Part shown: positions 52,818 through 61,141 of the stretch, piece after piece | Layout: every line of letters begins with the position of its first letter | How positions within the stretch are numbered: the stretch's first letter is position 1 | DNA from: Labedella phragmitis | Lineage (GTDB): Bacteria; Actinomycetota; Actinomycetes; Actinomycetales; Microbacteriaceae | DNA length: 64,000 nt | NCBI RefSeq assembly: GCF_004078635.1 | Contig: NZ_RZNB01000001.1 | Span: 682,001-746,000 of the forward strand | Reading direction: 5' to 3' | Notes under the pieces: generated by a model | Told to the model about the DNA's origin: nothing | The model's input: only the letters and a program-made list of their open reading frames with translations | The model's database searches: none | Position numbers and translations under genes: made by a program

Positions 52818-54571
52818 CAGGCCACCCCCTCCACGCTCAACTGCGACTCGACGATCTCGCGGTAGGTGTCGCTCGACTCGAGCAGCTCGTCGTGGGTTCC
52901 CCGTGCGACGATGCGACGGGCGTCGAGGACGAGGATCTGGTCCGCCTCGCGGATGGTGGACACACGCTGGGCCACGATGATGACGGTCGCGCCTCCCGTC
53001 GCCTCGCCGAGCGACGCCCGGAGTCGCGCGTCGGTCGCGACATCGAGTGCGGAGAAGGAGTCGTCGAAGAGGTAGACGCGCGGCTTCGCGACGAGGGCAC
53101 GCGCGATGCAGAGCCGCTGCCGCTGCCCGCCCGAGACGTTCGTGCCGCCTTGCGAGATCGGGGTGTCGAGTCCTTCGGGCTTCGCGTTCACGAAGTCGGC
53201 ACCCTGAGCGACGCCGAGCGCCTCCCACAGCTCCGGGTCCGTCGCGTCGTCGCGACCGAACCGCAGGTTGGACGCGACCGTTCCGGAGAAGAGGTACGGC
53301 TTCTGCGGGACGAGGCCGACGACCGAGGCGATCTGCTCGCGCGAGAGCTGCGAGACGGGCACGTCGTCGATCGTGATCGACCCCGACTGCGGGTCCATGA
53401 GCCGGGGGATGAGGGTGACGAGGGTGCTCTTCCCCGCTCCCGTCGACCCCACGATCGCCGTGGTCTTGCCCGGTTCCGCCGTGAACGAGAGGTTCTCGAG
53501 CACGGGCCGTTCCGCCCCCGGGTACCCGAAGGTGACGTCGCGGAACTCCACGCGCCCGACCGTGGGCGTCCTGGCGTCCCCACGCGGTGCCGTGAGCGCC
53601 GTCTCGGTGCCGAGGACCTGCTGGATGCGCTCGGCGCACACGACGGCTCGGGGGATCATCATGACCATGAAGACGCCCATCATGACGGCGGTGAGGATCT
53701 GGAGGAGGTACTGGAGGAATGCCGTGAGCGAGCCGACCTGCATCTCGCCGGCCTCGACGCGCTGACCGCCGAACCACAACACGGCGGCAGTGGCGAGGTG
53801 CAGCACCATCATGATGACGGGGAACATGAGGACGAAGACGTTGCCGACGCGCACCGAGACGCGGGTGAGTCTCTCGTTCGCCGTGCGGTAGCGCTCCGAT
53901 TCGTACGGCTCACGCACGAAGGCGCGGATGACGCGGATACCGGTGATCTGCTCGCGCAGGACCCCGTTGATGCCGTCGATGCGGTCCTGCATGAGGCGGA
54001 AGAGGGGGAGCAGGATGCCGACGAGCACACTCACGATGATGAAGAGCACGGGCACGGAGACCCACACGAGCCACGAGAGCCCGACGTCTTCCCGCAGCGC
54101 CATGATGATGCCGCCGACGCACATGATGGGGGCCGAGACCATGAAGTTGAGCGTCATGAGCACGAGCATCTGCACTTGCTGAACGTCGTTGGTGCCGCGC
54201 GTGATGAGGGTCGCCGTGCCGAAGCCGCCGATCTCGAGCGCGCTCAACTCGTCGACCTTGCGGTAGACGTCGCGCCGCAGGTCGCGCCCGACGGCCATGG
54301 CCGTACGCGCGCCGAAGTAGACACCGCCGACGGCCGTGACGACCTGCACGACGCACACCGTGAGCATCGTCATGCCGGTGGCCCAGATGAAATCGGTGTC
54401 GCCACGGGCGACTCCGCGGTCGATGATCTCCGCGTTGAGGCTCGGGAGGTACAGGGCCGCGATGGTGGAGAGCAATTGGAAGACGAACACGGCCGCGACG
54501 AAGCGCGTGTAGGGCTTCGCGTAGCGCAAGGAGATGGAGAGAAGAGCCACGGGTCGGTCCGTTCTGATCAT
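52817..54571 (-). CDS. ABC exporter subunit (TMD-NBD), partner 1 of a heterodimer
   Basis: A 584-residue half-exporter with six helices and an NBD: Walker A GSTGAGKST, canonical signature NVSGGQRQRLCIARALVA, Walker B VYLFDDSFSALD in which the catalytic glutamate is aspartate, and IVAQRVST with Gln in place of the switch His. These changes make one of the two ATP sites of the heterodimer degenerate, as in TM287/288-type exporters. ATG is the first strong start; the frame upstream is Arg-rich noise. Confidence 0.92.
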   Translation of the reverse strand: MIRTDRPVALLSISLRYAKPYTRFVAAVFVFQLLSTIAALYLPSLNAEIIDRGVARGDTDFIWATGMTMLTVCVVQVVTAVGGVYFGARTAMAVGRDLRRDVYRKVDELSALEIGGFGTATLITRGTNDVQQVQMLVLMTLNFMVSAPIMCVGGIIMALREDVGLSWLVWVSVPVLFIIVSVLVGILLPLFRLMQDRIDGINGVLREQITGIRVIRAFVREPYESERYRTANERLTRVSVRVGNVFVLMFPVIMMVLHLATAAVLWFGGQRVEAGEMQVGSLTAFLQYLLQILTAVMMGVFMVMMIPRAVVCAERIQQVLGTETALTAPRGDARTPTVGRVEFRDVTFGYPGAERPVLENLSFTAEPGKTTAIVGSTGAGKSTLVTLIPRLMDPQSGSITIDDVPVSQLSREQIASVVGLVPQKPYLFSGTVASNLRFGRDDATDPELWEALGVAQGADFVNAKPEGLDTPISQGGTNVSGGQRQRLCIARALVAKPRVYLFDDSFSALDVATDARLRASLGEATGGATVIIVAQRVSTIREADQILVLDARRIVARGTHDELLESSDTYREIVESQLSVEGVA

Positions 54572-54684
54572 GCCGCGGAGCAGCACCCGCGAGCGTACTC
54601 CGGACACCCGACGTTGCACATCCGCCGTGTGGATGAGACCGCGGGGGAGTGGAGCGACCAGGCGGAGCGGAGCGCCCCGGCTGA

Positions 54685-55572
54685 TCACAGCCCGGTGTGA
54701 CGCAGTTCCGCTGTGCTCACGTCGCCCGCCGACGCGCGCAGCTGGAACTCGAAGCGGCTCCGGTCGCCGCGGTGGTACGCGACGAAGACCTCGATGGGCC
54801 GCCCGTCCTCGTCCATGCTGACGCTCCGCAGCACGAGCAGCGGTTGGCCGACCCCGACCTTGAGGAGCCGGCCGTGCGTCTCGTCCGCGATGGTCGCCTC
54901 GGCCGAACGAACGCCCTCGACGGCGCGGATGCCGTGTTCGGCCAGCAGGCCGTAGAGGGATCGGTCGCGGAGGTCGGCCGACTCGGCGTGCACGCCGATC
55001 GCCTCGGGCAGCCACGTCGTGCTGAGCGACCACGGCTCCCCGTCGACGAAGCGCAGTCGCTCGATCACGAGGACCCGGGCGCCGACGGGGACGCGCAACT
55101 GCGCCGCGATGTCCTCGTCCGCCGGTTCGAACTCCTGGCGGCGCACTTCGCTGTGCACGTGGCCGCCACGCGCGGCGACCTCCTCGTACAGGCCGGCGAG
55201 GGTGTGGACGAGGCTCTCCGGCGTCTTCTGGTGGGCGACGAACGTGCCCTTGCCCTTGACCCGCTCGATGACGCCCTGGTGCTCGAGTTGCGCGAGCGCC
55301 TGCCGGACGACGGTCCGCGACACCCCGAACTCCTCGCACAAGCGGTGCTCCCCGGGGAGCAGATCGCCGGGGCCGAGCCCGCGCTGCTCGATCGTCTCGA
55401 TGATGCGGGCGCCGAGCTGCCGGTACATCGGCACAGGGGCCTCGCGGTCGATCGCGCCCGTGACGGGGGCTCCGCGTGCGCGGCGTGGCCGCGTGGCCGA
55501 GCGGGCCGCGCGCGCCGGAGCTCCCGGGGCGTCGAAGCCCTCGGAATCGATGGTCGTCGCGGCGGAGGTCAT
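54685..55572 (-). CDS. GntR-family regulator with UTRA domain
   Basis: A 295-residue regulator. After an Ala/Arg-rich 40-residue N-terminus comes the winged helix VPMYRQLGARIIETIEQRGLGPGDLLPGEHRLCEEFGVSRTVVRQALAQLEHQGVIERVKGKGTFVA, then a UTRA effector domain (VLVIERLRFVDGEPWSLSTTWLP, LYGLLAEHGIRAVEGVRSAEA, LLVLRSVSMDEDGRPIEVFVAYHRGDRSRFEF). It follows rbsD by eight bases in the rbsK-rbsD operon and probably regulates it in response to a phosphosugar. Confidence 0.92.
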   Translation of the reverse strand: MTSAATTIDSEGFDAPGAPARAARSATRPRRARGAPVTGAIDREAPVPMYRQLGARIIETIEQRGLGPGDLLPGEHRLCEEFGVSRTVVRQALAQLEHQGVIERVKGKGTFVAHQKTPESLVHTLAGLYEEVAARGGHVHSEVRRQEFEPADEDIAAQLRVPVGARVLVIERLRFVDGEPWSLSTTWLPEAIGVHAESADLRDRSLYGLLAEHGIRAVEGVRSAEATIADETHGRLLKVGVGQPLLVLRSVSMDEDGRPIEVFVAYHRGDRSRFEFQLRASAGDVSTAELRHTGL

Positions 55573-55580
55573 CTCGCGCC

Positions 55581-55985
55581 TCAGTAGGCCACGCCGGCCG
55601 TCAGGATGACGTTGGCGTATGGCGTGAACTCGCCGGACCGCACGAAGGCGCGCGCCGAACGGGTCAGCTCCTTGAACTCGATGTGGGGCACGAACACGAT
55701 CTCGACGCCGAGCGGCTCGAGCCGTTCGCGCAGCGCGGCGAGCATGCCGGGACTGCGCTCGGCGATCTCGCGGGAGACCGTCGCGCCCTCGATGACCATC
55801 TCGGCGAGCACGGTGTCGAGCACGTCGAGGAAGGCAGGGGCGCCGGGGCGGTACGCGAGGTCGATGCGTTCACTCCCTGGCGGGATCGGCAGCCCGGCAT
55901 CGGTGACGACGATGCCGTCGGTGTGGCCGGTCTCCGAGATCACGCGGGAGAGCTGTGGGTTGATGGTCGTGGCGGTGCGTCTCAT
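55581..55985 (-). CDS. rbsD: D-ribose pyranase-like protein
   Basis: The 134-residue protein matches RbsD: LSRVISETGHTDGIVVTDAGLPIPPGSERIDLAYRPGAPAFLDVLDTVL holds the conserved histidine and aspartate, and the C-terminal FVRSGEFTPYANVILTAGVAY the tyrosine/asparagine signature. It converts beta-pyranose to beta-furanose ribose (or a related sugar) for the kinase. ATGA overlap with rbsK. Confidence 0.93.
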   Translation of the reverse strand: MRRTATTINPQLSRVISETGHTDGIVVTDAGLPIPPGSERIDLAYRPGAPAFLDVLDTVLAEMVIEGATVSREIAERSPGMLAALRERLEPLGVEIVFVPHIEFKELTRSARAFVRSGEFTPYANVILTAGVAY

Positions 55986-57007
55986 GGCCGTGCTCCGTTC
56001 TCGGCGGCGATTCGGGCGGGGTCGACGGCAGCATCGGTGGTGGCGCCGGCCGTGGACAGCAGGGCGTCGACGTCCGCGCGGGAGGGCAGGCTCGGCGACG
56101 CTCCCCGGCGTGTGACGGCGATCGCGCCGGCGGCTGTCGCGACGCGAACGGCGTCCTCGAGCGGGGAACCGGCCGCGAGCGCGGCGCCGAGATAGCCGGC
56201 GAATGCGTCGCCCGCCGCGGTCGTGTCGACCGGCGTGACCGGGATCGCCGGCAGGTGGGTCACGCCGTCGTCCGAGACGATCGTGACACCGTCGCCCGCT
56301 CGCGTCACGATCGCGTGCGTCACTCCTCTGTCGAGGAACCACCGTCCGGCGGCGGTCGCGGTCGCGTCGTCGACGACCGAGATGCCGGTGAGGATCGCGG
56401 CTTCGGTCTCGTTCGGCGTCACGATGTCGACAAGAGGCCAGATCGCGTCGTCGAGGGCCTGCGCCGGGGCCGGATCGAGGACGGCCGTGAGACCGAGTCG
56501 CTTCGCGGCGGAGACCGTGTGGTGAGTCAGCCGGTAGGGCGTCTCGAGCTGTGTGAGGAGGACGGAGCACGTCGAAGCCGACGCCGCGAAGGCCTCGTCG
56601 ATGTGGTGCTCGTCGAGCGAAGCGTTGGCGAGCGGGACCATGACGATGTCGTTCTCGCCCGAGGCGTCGACGCGGATGTGCGCGATCCCGGTCGGCCCCT
56701 CCACGGAACGCACGAACGTCGTGTCGACGCCGGCGTCGACGAGCCCCTCGGTCACGAGGTCGCGGAAGAGGTCGCTGCCGACACACGCGACCATCACGGC
56801 GGGCGCACCCGCGAGACCCGCTGCGACGGCCTGGTTCGCTCCCTTGCCGCCGAGCACGAGCGTGAAGTCGTCGCCGAGGATCGTCTCGCCGCGAGCGGGG
56901 AGTCGGCCGGAGAACGTCGTCAGGTCGGCCGTGACGCTGCCGACGATGAGTACGCCGGAGCGGTCCGTCGAGGCGGGCGCGGCGGTGGGATCGCCGTGAG
57001 GGGACAT
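55982..57007 (-). CDS. rbsK: Ribokinase (PfkB family)
   Basis: The 341-residue kinase has the PfkB signatures GGKGANQAVAAGLAG near residue 54 and DTTAAGDAFAGYLGAALAAG near residue 270, with VIVGSVTADLTTFSGRLPARGETI-like substrate lid residues at the N-terminus (LIVGSVTADL) and VDIVTPNETEAAILTG. It phosphorylates ribose or a similar furanose. ATG follows AAAGG; the 25 codons upstream in frame lie in the operator region. First gene of rbsK-rbsD-gntR. Confidence 0.92.
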   Translation of the reverse strand: MSPHGDPTAAPASTDRSGVLIVGSVTADLTTFSGRLPARGETILGDDFTLVLGGKGANQAVAAGLAGAPAVMVACVGSDLFRDLVTEGLVDAGVDTTFVRSVEGPTGIAHIRVDASGENDIVMVPLANASLDEHHIDEAFAASASTCSVLLTQLETPYRLTHHTVSAAKRLGLTAVLDPAPAQALDDAIWPLVDIVTPNETEAAILTGISVVDDATATAAGRWFLDRGVTHAIVTRAGDGVTIVSDDGVTHLPAIPVTPVDTTAAGDAFAGYLGAALAAGSPLEDAVRVATAAGAIAVTRRGASPSLPSRADVDALLSTAGATTDAAVDPARIAAENGARP

Positions 57008-57063
57008 CGGTGGCCTTTCGGTCGGGCGGCGGACGGTTCGCGGAAGCGCCGGTCCGCCGACGC

Positions 57064-57081
57064 TGACACCTGAACCTGTCA
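57064..57081. promoter_or_regulatory. Candidate operator before rbsK
   Basis: TGACA-N8-TGTCA is an inverted repeat in the 116-base gap between the SorC gene and rbsK; a third TGTCA lies 30 bases upstream in the rbsK direction, and TAATGT between them could be the -10 box. Either the GntR or the SorC protein could bind. Confidence 0.35.
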
Positions 57082-57123
57082 TTACATTAGTCCGCGTCCG
57101 CTGTCAGCGGGCCGGTCGGAGGA

Positions 57124-58086
57124 TCAGCGGATCGAGCGGGCGGCTGCCTCGTCGGTCACGAGCACGTCGATGAGGCCGCTGCGCAGGACGCTCGCGATCG
57201 CCGTCGCCTTCGAGGCGCCGCCGGCGACGGCCACGACGGTCGGGACGGCGCCGAGCCGTTCAGGGGAGATGCCGATCGTGCGATCCGCGAGAGACGAGCG
57301 GACCACGCGTCCCGAGGCGTCGAGCACGATGCCGCACACGTCGGCCGTCGCGCGCCCGTGCCAGAGCTCGCGGCGATCGTCGGCGGCGACGAGGTCCAGG
57401 AGAGAGGACGACGGCGGTTCCCACGAGCCGATGCCGACGACCGCCGTCGTCACGGCCTCGAAACGACGAGTCGTGTCGGCGACGCTCGGGTCCTCGCGCA
57501 GCAGCGCGGCGGTCTTCGCCGAGCCGAGCACGAGAGGACTGTGCAGCGGCACCGCGGTCGCTCGCGTTCGGCGGGCGAACTCCTCCACGAGGTCGAGACC
57601 GCTGCGGGCGGGCCGCCCCGGTGACCGATCCCCGAGGGGCGCCGGTCGCACGCCGCCGACGAGCTGGACCACCTCGGCGACGCTGACTCCCTCGAGCGCG
57701 TCGACGACGTGCGAAACGCTCGCACCCCAGGAGAGGCCGACGATGTCGTGCGGCCGGAGGTGTGCGGCGAGGAATCGTGCCGCAGCGAGTCCTACGGCGT
57801 GAAGCGGGGTCGACGCGATCCTTCCCGGATCCGTCGCATCCGCGGCGCGGACCACGATCGCGCGTTGCAGACCGAACCGTTCGACGAGCGCGTCGGAGAG
57901 TCCGACATCGATGTCGTCGGGCACGTCGATCGAGATGCGGACGATGCCGGCGGCGTGAGCGGCATCGAGCAATCGGGCCACCTTGAATCGCGAGAGGCCG
58001 AGTTCCGCGGCGATCTCGCTCTTCTGCTGCCGGTCGAGGTAGAAGCGGCGCGCGACGACGGCGGCGTCGAGCAGGTTCTCGCTCAT
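57124..58086 (-). CDS. SorC-family sugar-binding transcriptional regulator
   Basis: A 320-residue protein with an N-terminal helix-turn-helix (VARRFYLDRQQKSEIAAELGLSRFKVARLLDAAHAAGIVRISI) and a SorC sugar-binding domain: DIVGLSWGASVSHVVDAL, VVQLVGGV, DVCGIVLDASG and VVAVAGGASKATAIASVLRSGLIDVLVTDEAAA. It probably responds to a phosphosugar and controls the rbsK operon and the divergent aldolase, whose promoter region is full of inverted repeats. Confidence 0.92.
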   Translation of the reverse strand: MSENLLDAAVVARRFYLDRQQKSEIAAELGLSRFKVARLLDAAHAAGIVRISIDVPDDIDVGLSDALVERFGLQRAIVVRAADATDPGRIASTPLHAVGLAAARFLAAHLRPHDIVGLSWGASVSHVVDALEGVSVAEVVQLVGGVRPAPLGDRSPGRPARSGLDLVEEFARRTRATAVPLHSPLVLGSAKTAALLREDPSVADTTRRFEAVTTAVVGIGSWEPPSSSLLDLVAADDRRELWHGRATADVCGIVLDASGRVVRSSLADRTIGISPERLGAVPTVVAVAGGASKATAIASVLRSGLIDVLVTDEAAARSIR

Positions 58087-58116
58087 TCGCCTCCCCCTTG
58101 TCTCCCGTCGAGCGCA

Positions 58117-58158
58117 TGCTCATACGAGCGCAATCTTCTCATGTGAGCTTTCGCTCGT
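58117..58158. promoter_or_regulatory. Nested inverted repeats between sorC-type gene and aldolase
   Basis: GCTCATA pairs with TGTGAGC (one mismatch), and ACGAGCG pairs exactly with CGCTCGT, in the 104-base divergent gap. Two interlaced dyads suggest cooperative binding of the SorC regulator, which usually acts as a tetramer. Confidence 0.5.
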
Positions 58159-58190
58159 CATGCTGGAAGTCGCTCGCCGAAAGGAATGCC

Positions 58191-58832
58191 ATGAAGTTGT
58201 ATGCGGACAGTGCGCGCTTGGATGTCGTCATCCCTCTCGTCCAGGCGGGACTCGTGGCCGGGGTGACGACGAATCCGTCGATCCTCCACCGCGACGGGTT
58301 CACGGGCGCCGACCGGGAAACGGTCTTCGATCGCCTCATCGAGGCCGGGGCCCGAGAGATCTTCCTGCAAGCGGTGGGGGCGGACGAGCATGCGATGCGG
58401 GCGGACGCGGAGTCCCTCGTCGGCCTCGGCGACCGACTCGTCGTGAAGGTCCCCGCGACGGCCGCCGGGTTCGCGACGGGTGCCGCGCTCGTCGCCGATG
58501 GGACGAAGGTCCTCGTGACCGCCGTCTACAGCGTCGCGCAGGCGGTGTACGCCGCCGCGATCGGAGCGTCCTACATCGCGCCGTATTACGGACGGCTCGC
58601 GGACGCCGTGGCCGATCCGCTCGCGCTCGTCACGCGGATGGACGCCGTCCTCGCGGGAAGCGGCACGCGGTCGCTCGTCGCGAGCGTGCGCAGCGTCGAG
58701 GCCGCCGAGCAGCTCGCGCTCGCCGGGATCCGCCACCTCACCGCGAACGTCCCGGTGCTGCTCGACATGATGGTGCACCCGGTCTCGGAGTCGTCCGCCG
58801 CGGAGTTCGAGCGCGTGTCCACGGCGGTTTGA
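58191..58832 (+). CDS. Transaldolase / fructose-6-phosphate aldolase-like protein
   Basis: A 213-residue small transaldolase-family protein (TalC/FSA size). MKLYADSARLDVV, GVTTNPSILHRDG, IFLQAVGADEHAMRADAESL, LVVKVPATAAGFATGAAL with the Schiff-base lysine, LVTAVYSVAQAVYAAAIGASYIAPYYGRL and IRHLTANVPVLLDMM follow the family order. It would cleave or form a C-C bond in a keto-sugar phosphate, making it a logical partner for the ribokinase operon. ATG after AAAGGA. Confidence 0.9.
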   Translation: MKLYADSARLDVVIPLVQAGLVAGVTTNPSILHRDGFTGADRETVFDRLIEAGAREIFLQAVGADEHAMRADAESLVGLGDRLVVKVPATAAGFATGAALVADGTKVLVTAVYSVAQAVYAAAIGASYIAPYYGRLADAVADPLALVTRMDAVLAGSGTRSLVASVRSVEAAEQLALAGIRHLTANVPVLLDMMVHPVSESSAAEFERVSTAV

Positions 58833-58878
58833 CGGGCTTCACCCTGACGACCGCGGCCCGACGGCTTCCCGCGAGGGC

Positions 58879-59565
58879 TCAGGACGTCGCGGTCTCCGTC
58901 CACTCACGCAGCCAGGCCTCGACGCCCGAGACGTGCACGAGGGTGAGGGCGCGTGCGAGTTCCGCGTCGCCGCGTTCGAGCGCCGCGACGATGCCGCGGT
59001 GCTCGGCGAGCGTGCGTTCCACGGCGTTCTCCTGCGTCAGCCCGCGCCAGATGCGGGCGCGGACGGTCGAACTCGAGAGGCTGTCGATGAGGCTCGAGAG
59101 GTAGCGGTTCCCGGCCGCGTCAGCGATCGTGCGATGGAATTCCAGGTCGTGATCGACGAGTCCCTCGACGCTCGTCGATCCGTCAACGGACTCGATCTGC
59201 GCGGACAGGCGCTCGGTCAACTCGGGGGTCGCGCGGGCGGTCGCGAGGGCGACGGCCTCCGGTTCGAGGATGCGACGGACGGCGAAGAGCTCGAGGACCG
59301 AGTCGTCATCGTGCAGGTCCACGACGAACGAGATGGCCTCGAGGAGGAGTCGGGGCTCGAGGCTCGTCACGTAGGTGCCGTCGCCGCGACGCACGTCGAG
59401 GACGCGGATCACCTCGAGGGCCTTGACCGCCTCACGCATGGAGCTGCGTGAGAGCCCGAGCCGTTCCGACAGTTCCTTCTCCGGGGGGAGCCGATCGCCG
59501 GGGCCGAGCTCGCCTCGCGTGATCATCCCCTTGATCTTGAGGATCGCCTCGTCGGTGACAGCCAT
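58879..59565 (-). CDS. GntR/FadR-family regulator with FCD domain
   Basis: A 228-residue regulator: winged helix (AILKIKGMITRGELGPGDRLPPEKELSERLGLSRSSMREAVKALEVIRVLDVRRGDGTYVTS) and an all-helical FCD effector domain with the metal-site pattern DHDLEFHRTIADAAGNRYL and LAEHRGIVAALERGDAELARAL. FadR-type proteins often sense sugar acids or lactate. It has no linked enzyme gene; regulation of the distant L-fucose genes is possible but unproved. Confidence 0.92.
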   Translation of the reverse strand: MAVTDEAILKIKGMITRGELGPGDRLPPEKELSERLGLSRSSMREAVKALEVIRVLDVRRGDGTYVTSLEPRLLLEAISFVVDLHDDDSVLELFAVRRILEPEAVALATARATPELTERLSAQIESVDGSTSVEGLVDHDLEFHRTIADAAGNRYLSSLIDSLSSSTVRARIWRGLTQENAVERTLAEHRGIVAALERGDAELARALTLVHVSGVEAWLREWTETATS

Positions 59566-59591
59566 CCTCCGATGCTACTCACCACCCTGCC

Positions 59592-59645
59592 CCATTAATT
59601 TGAGGATGGTGCGCGTAGTTACGCGCACCATCCCCAAATTAATGG
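59592..59645. repeat. Palindromic element B, copy 2
   Basis: A 25-base arm (CCATTAATTTGAGGATGGTG...) and its inverted copy differ at one position and enclose AGTT; the inner GATGGTGCGCGT is identical to copy 1. The right arm contains the stop codon of the MFS gene on the minus strand. Confidence 0.85.
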
Positions 59646-60970
59646 TCAGTCCGAGGCGGGCGGACGAAGAGGAGGAGGACGAGCCCGACCGCGAGCACCG
59701 TGACGATGCCGAGGATGCCCCAGTACTGCGCACCGCCGATCGCGACGAAGATCCCGAACGCCATCGGTGCGAGGAACGACACGGCACGACCCGTCGTCGC
59801 GTAGAGGCCGAAGATCTCGCCCTCCTCGCCCGCCGGCACCATGCGCGCGAGGTAGCTGCGCGCCGCCGACTGGGCGGGGCCGACGAAGAGGCACAGCGCG
59901 AGGCCGAAGATCCAGAACACCGTCTGACCGCCGTCGTGCAGGACGAAGACGGCGAGACCGGCGAGGACGAGGCCGATGAGGGCGACGATGATGACGGGCT
60001 TTGCGCCGAGGCGATCGTCGAGAAGGCCGACGGTGATCGTGGAGATCCCGGCCACGACGTTCGCCGCAATCGCGAAGATGATGACCTCCCCGGCGGAGAA
60101 GCCGAACGTTCCCGCCGCGAGCACACCCCCGAAGGTGAACACCCCCGCGAGCCCGTCGCGGAAGACAGCGCTCGCCGCGAGGAACCCGAGCAGCGGGCGG
60201 TTCGTCCGCCACAGGCGCGCGATGCTCGTGCCGAGTCGGCCGTACGAGGCGAGGAAGCCGACGCGCTCCCGGCGCGCTCCGCGGCCCTGGTACTCCGGAA
60301 CGGCGAAGAAGACGGGCAGTGCGAAGAGCCCGAACCAGGCGGCGGACACGAGCATCGAGACCCGTACGTCCATGCCGTCGTCGCCCGTCACGCCGAAGAG
60401 GCCGACCTCGGGGGAGATGAAGCCGAAGTAGACGATGAGGAGGAGCACGATGCCGCCGAGGTAGCCCATGCCCCAGCCGAAGCCCGACACCCGGCCGATC
60501 GTCCGAGGGGTCGCGACCTGCGAGAGCATCGCGTTGTAGTTGACGCCGGCGAATTCGAAGAAGATGTTGCCGGCCCCGAGCAGCAGGAGCCCGAGCGGCA
60601 GGAACGCGGCGTCGGGCGCGACGAGGAAGAGGAGCGCCGTCGCGAGCACGACGAGCGCGGTGTTGACGCCGAGCCAGAACTTCCGTCGCCCCGAGGTGTC
60701 GGAGCGCTGCCCGGTCACGGGTGCGAGGACCGCGATGACGAGGCCGGCGGCGCTCAGGGTCCAGGCGAGCCACTGGGAGACGAGCGTCTCTCCACCGAAT
60801 CCCTCGGCCGTCGTGAGGTAGACCGTGAAGACGAAGGTCGTCACGACGGCGTTGAACGAGGCCGAGCCCCAATCCCACAGCCCCCAGGCGATGACGCGTC
60901 GGGTGTTGGTGCGATCGGGGGACTCCACCAACGGCGCGGCCGGGACGGAGGGCTCTGTCGTGCCGCTCAT
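59639..60970 (-). CDS. MFS transporter, UMF1/Atg22-like
   Basis: A 443-residue, twelve-helix transporter. VIAWGLWDWGSASFNAVVTTFVFTVYL at the first helix, QRSDTSGRRKFWL after helix 2-3 and FFEFAGVNYNAMLSQVATPRTIGRVSGFGWGMGYLGG are hallmarks of the UMF1 family (Atg22-like in eukaryotes, implicated in amino-acid efflux). Substrate unknown. The last codon and the TAA stop lie in palindrome B2, so the C-terminal end may have been set by insertion of that element. Confidence 0.9.
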   Translation of the reverse strand: MSGTTEPSVPAAPLVESPDRTNTRRVIAWGLWDWGSASFNAVVTTFVFTVYLTTAEGFGGETLVSQWLAWTLSAAGLVIAVLAPVTGQRSDTSGRRKFWLGVNTALVVLATALLFLVAPDAAFLPLGLLLLGAGNIFFEFAGVNYNAMLSQVATPRTIGRVSGFGWGMGYLGGIVLLLIVYFGFISPEVGLFGVTGDDGMDVRVSMLVSAAWFGLFALPVFFAVPEYQGRGARRERVGFLASYGRLGTSIARLWRTNRPLLGFLAASAVFRDGLAGVFTFGGVLAAGTFGFSAGEVIIFAIAANVVAGISTITVGLLDDRLGAKPVIIVALIGLVLAGLAVFVLHDGGQTVFWIFGLALCLFVGPAQSAARSYLARMVPAGEEGEIFGLYATTGRAVSFLAPMAFGIFVAIGGAQYWGILGIVTVLAVGLVLLLFVRPPRTDH

Positions 60971-61090
60971 GCGCTCAGCGTATCCCTGAGCGGTAGCCGA
61001 CCGGTGAACGGCCGGGTGGCGAGCAAGCGGGGCGGCGACGCGTTCGGTCGCGCGCGGTCCTCGCGCAAATACGCGCCGTCCTCTTTACAT

Positions 61091-61130
61091 ACGTCGACGG
61101 CCACGAGGGCTCCCTCGTGGCCGTCGACGT
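61091..61130. terminator. Perfect hairpin downstream of the TM2 gene
   Basis: A 19-base arm ACGTCGACGGCCACGAGGG and its exact complement flank a two-base loop, 11 bases beyond the TM2 stop. There is no clear U-run after it, so it may be a hairpin-only (I-shaped) terminator serving one or both directions. Confidence 0.7.
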
Positions 61131-61141
61131 AGCGGCCGCGC

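Noticed and set aside
52818-53777. Continuous reading of the second exporter subunit into the first (about 1000 codons)
   Set aside because: The extra part is the wrong frame of the partner gene; ATG overlapping the partner's stop gives a standard half-exporter.
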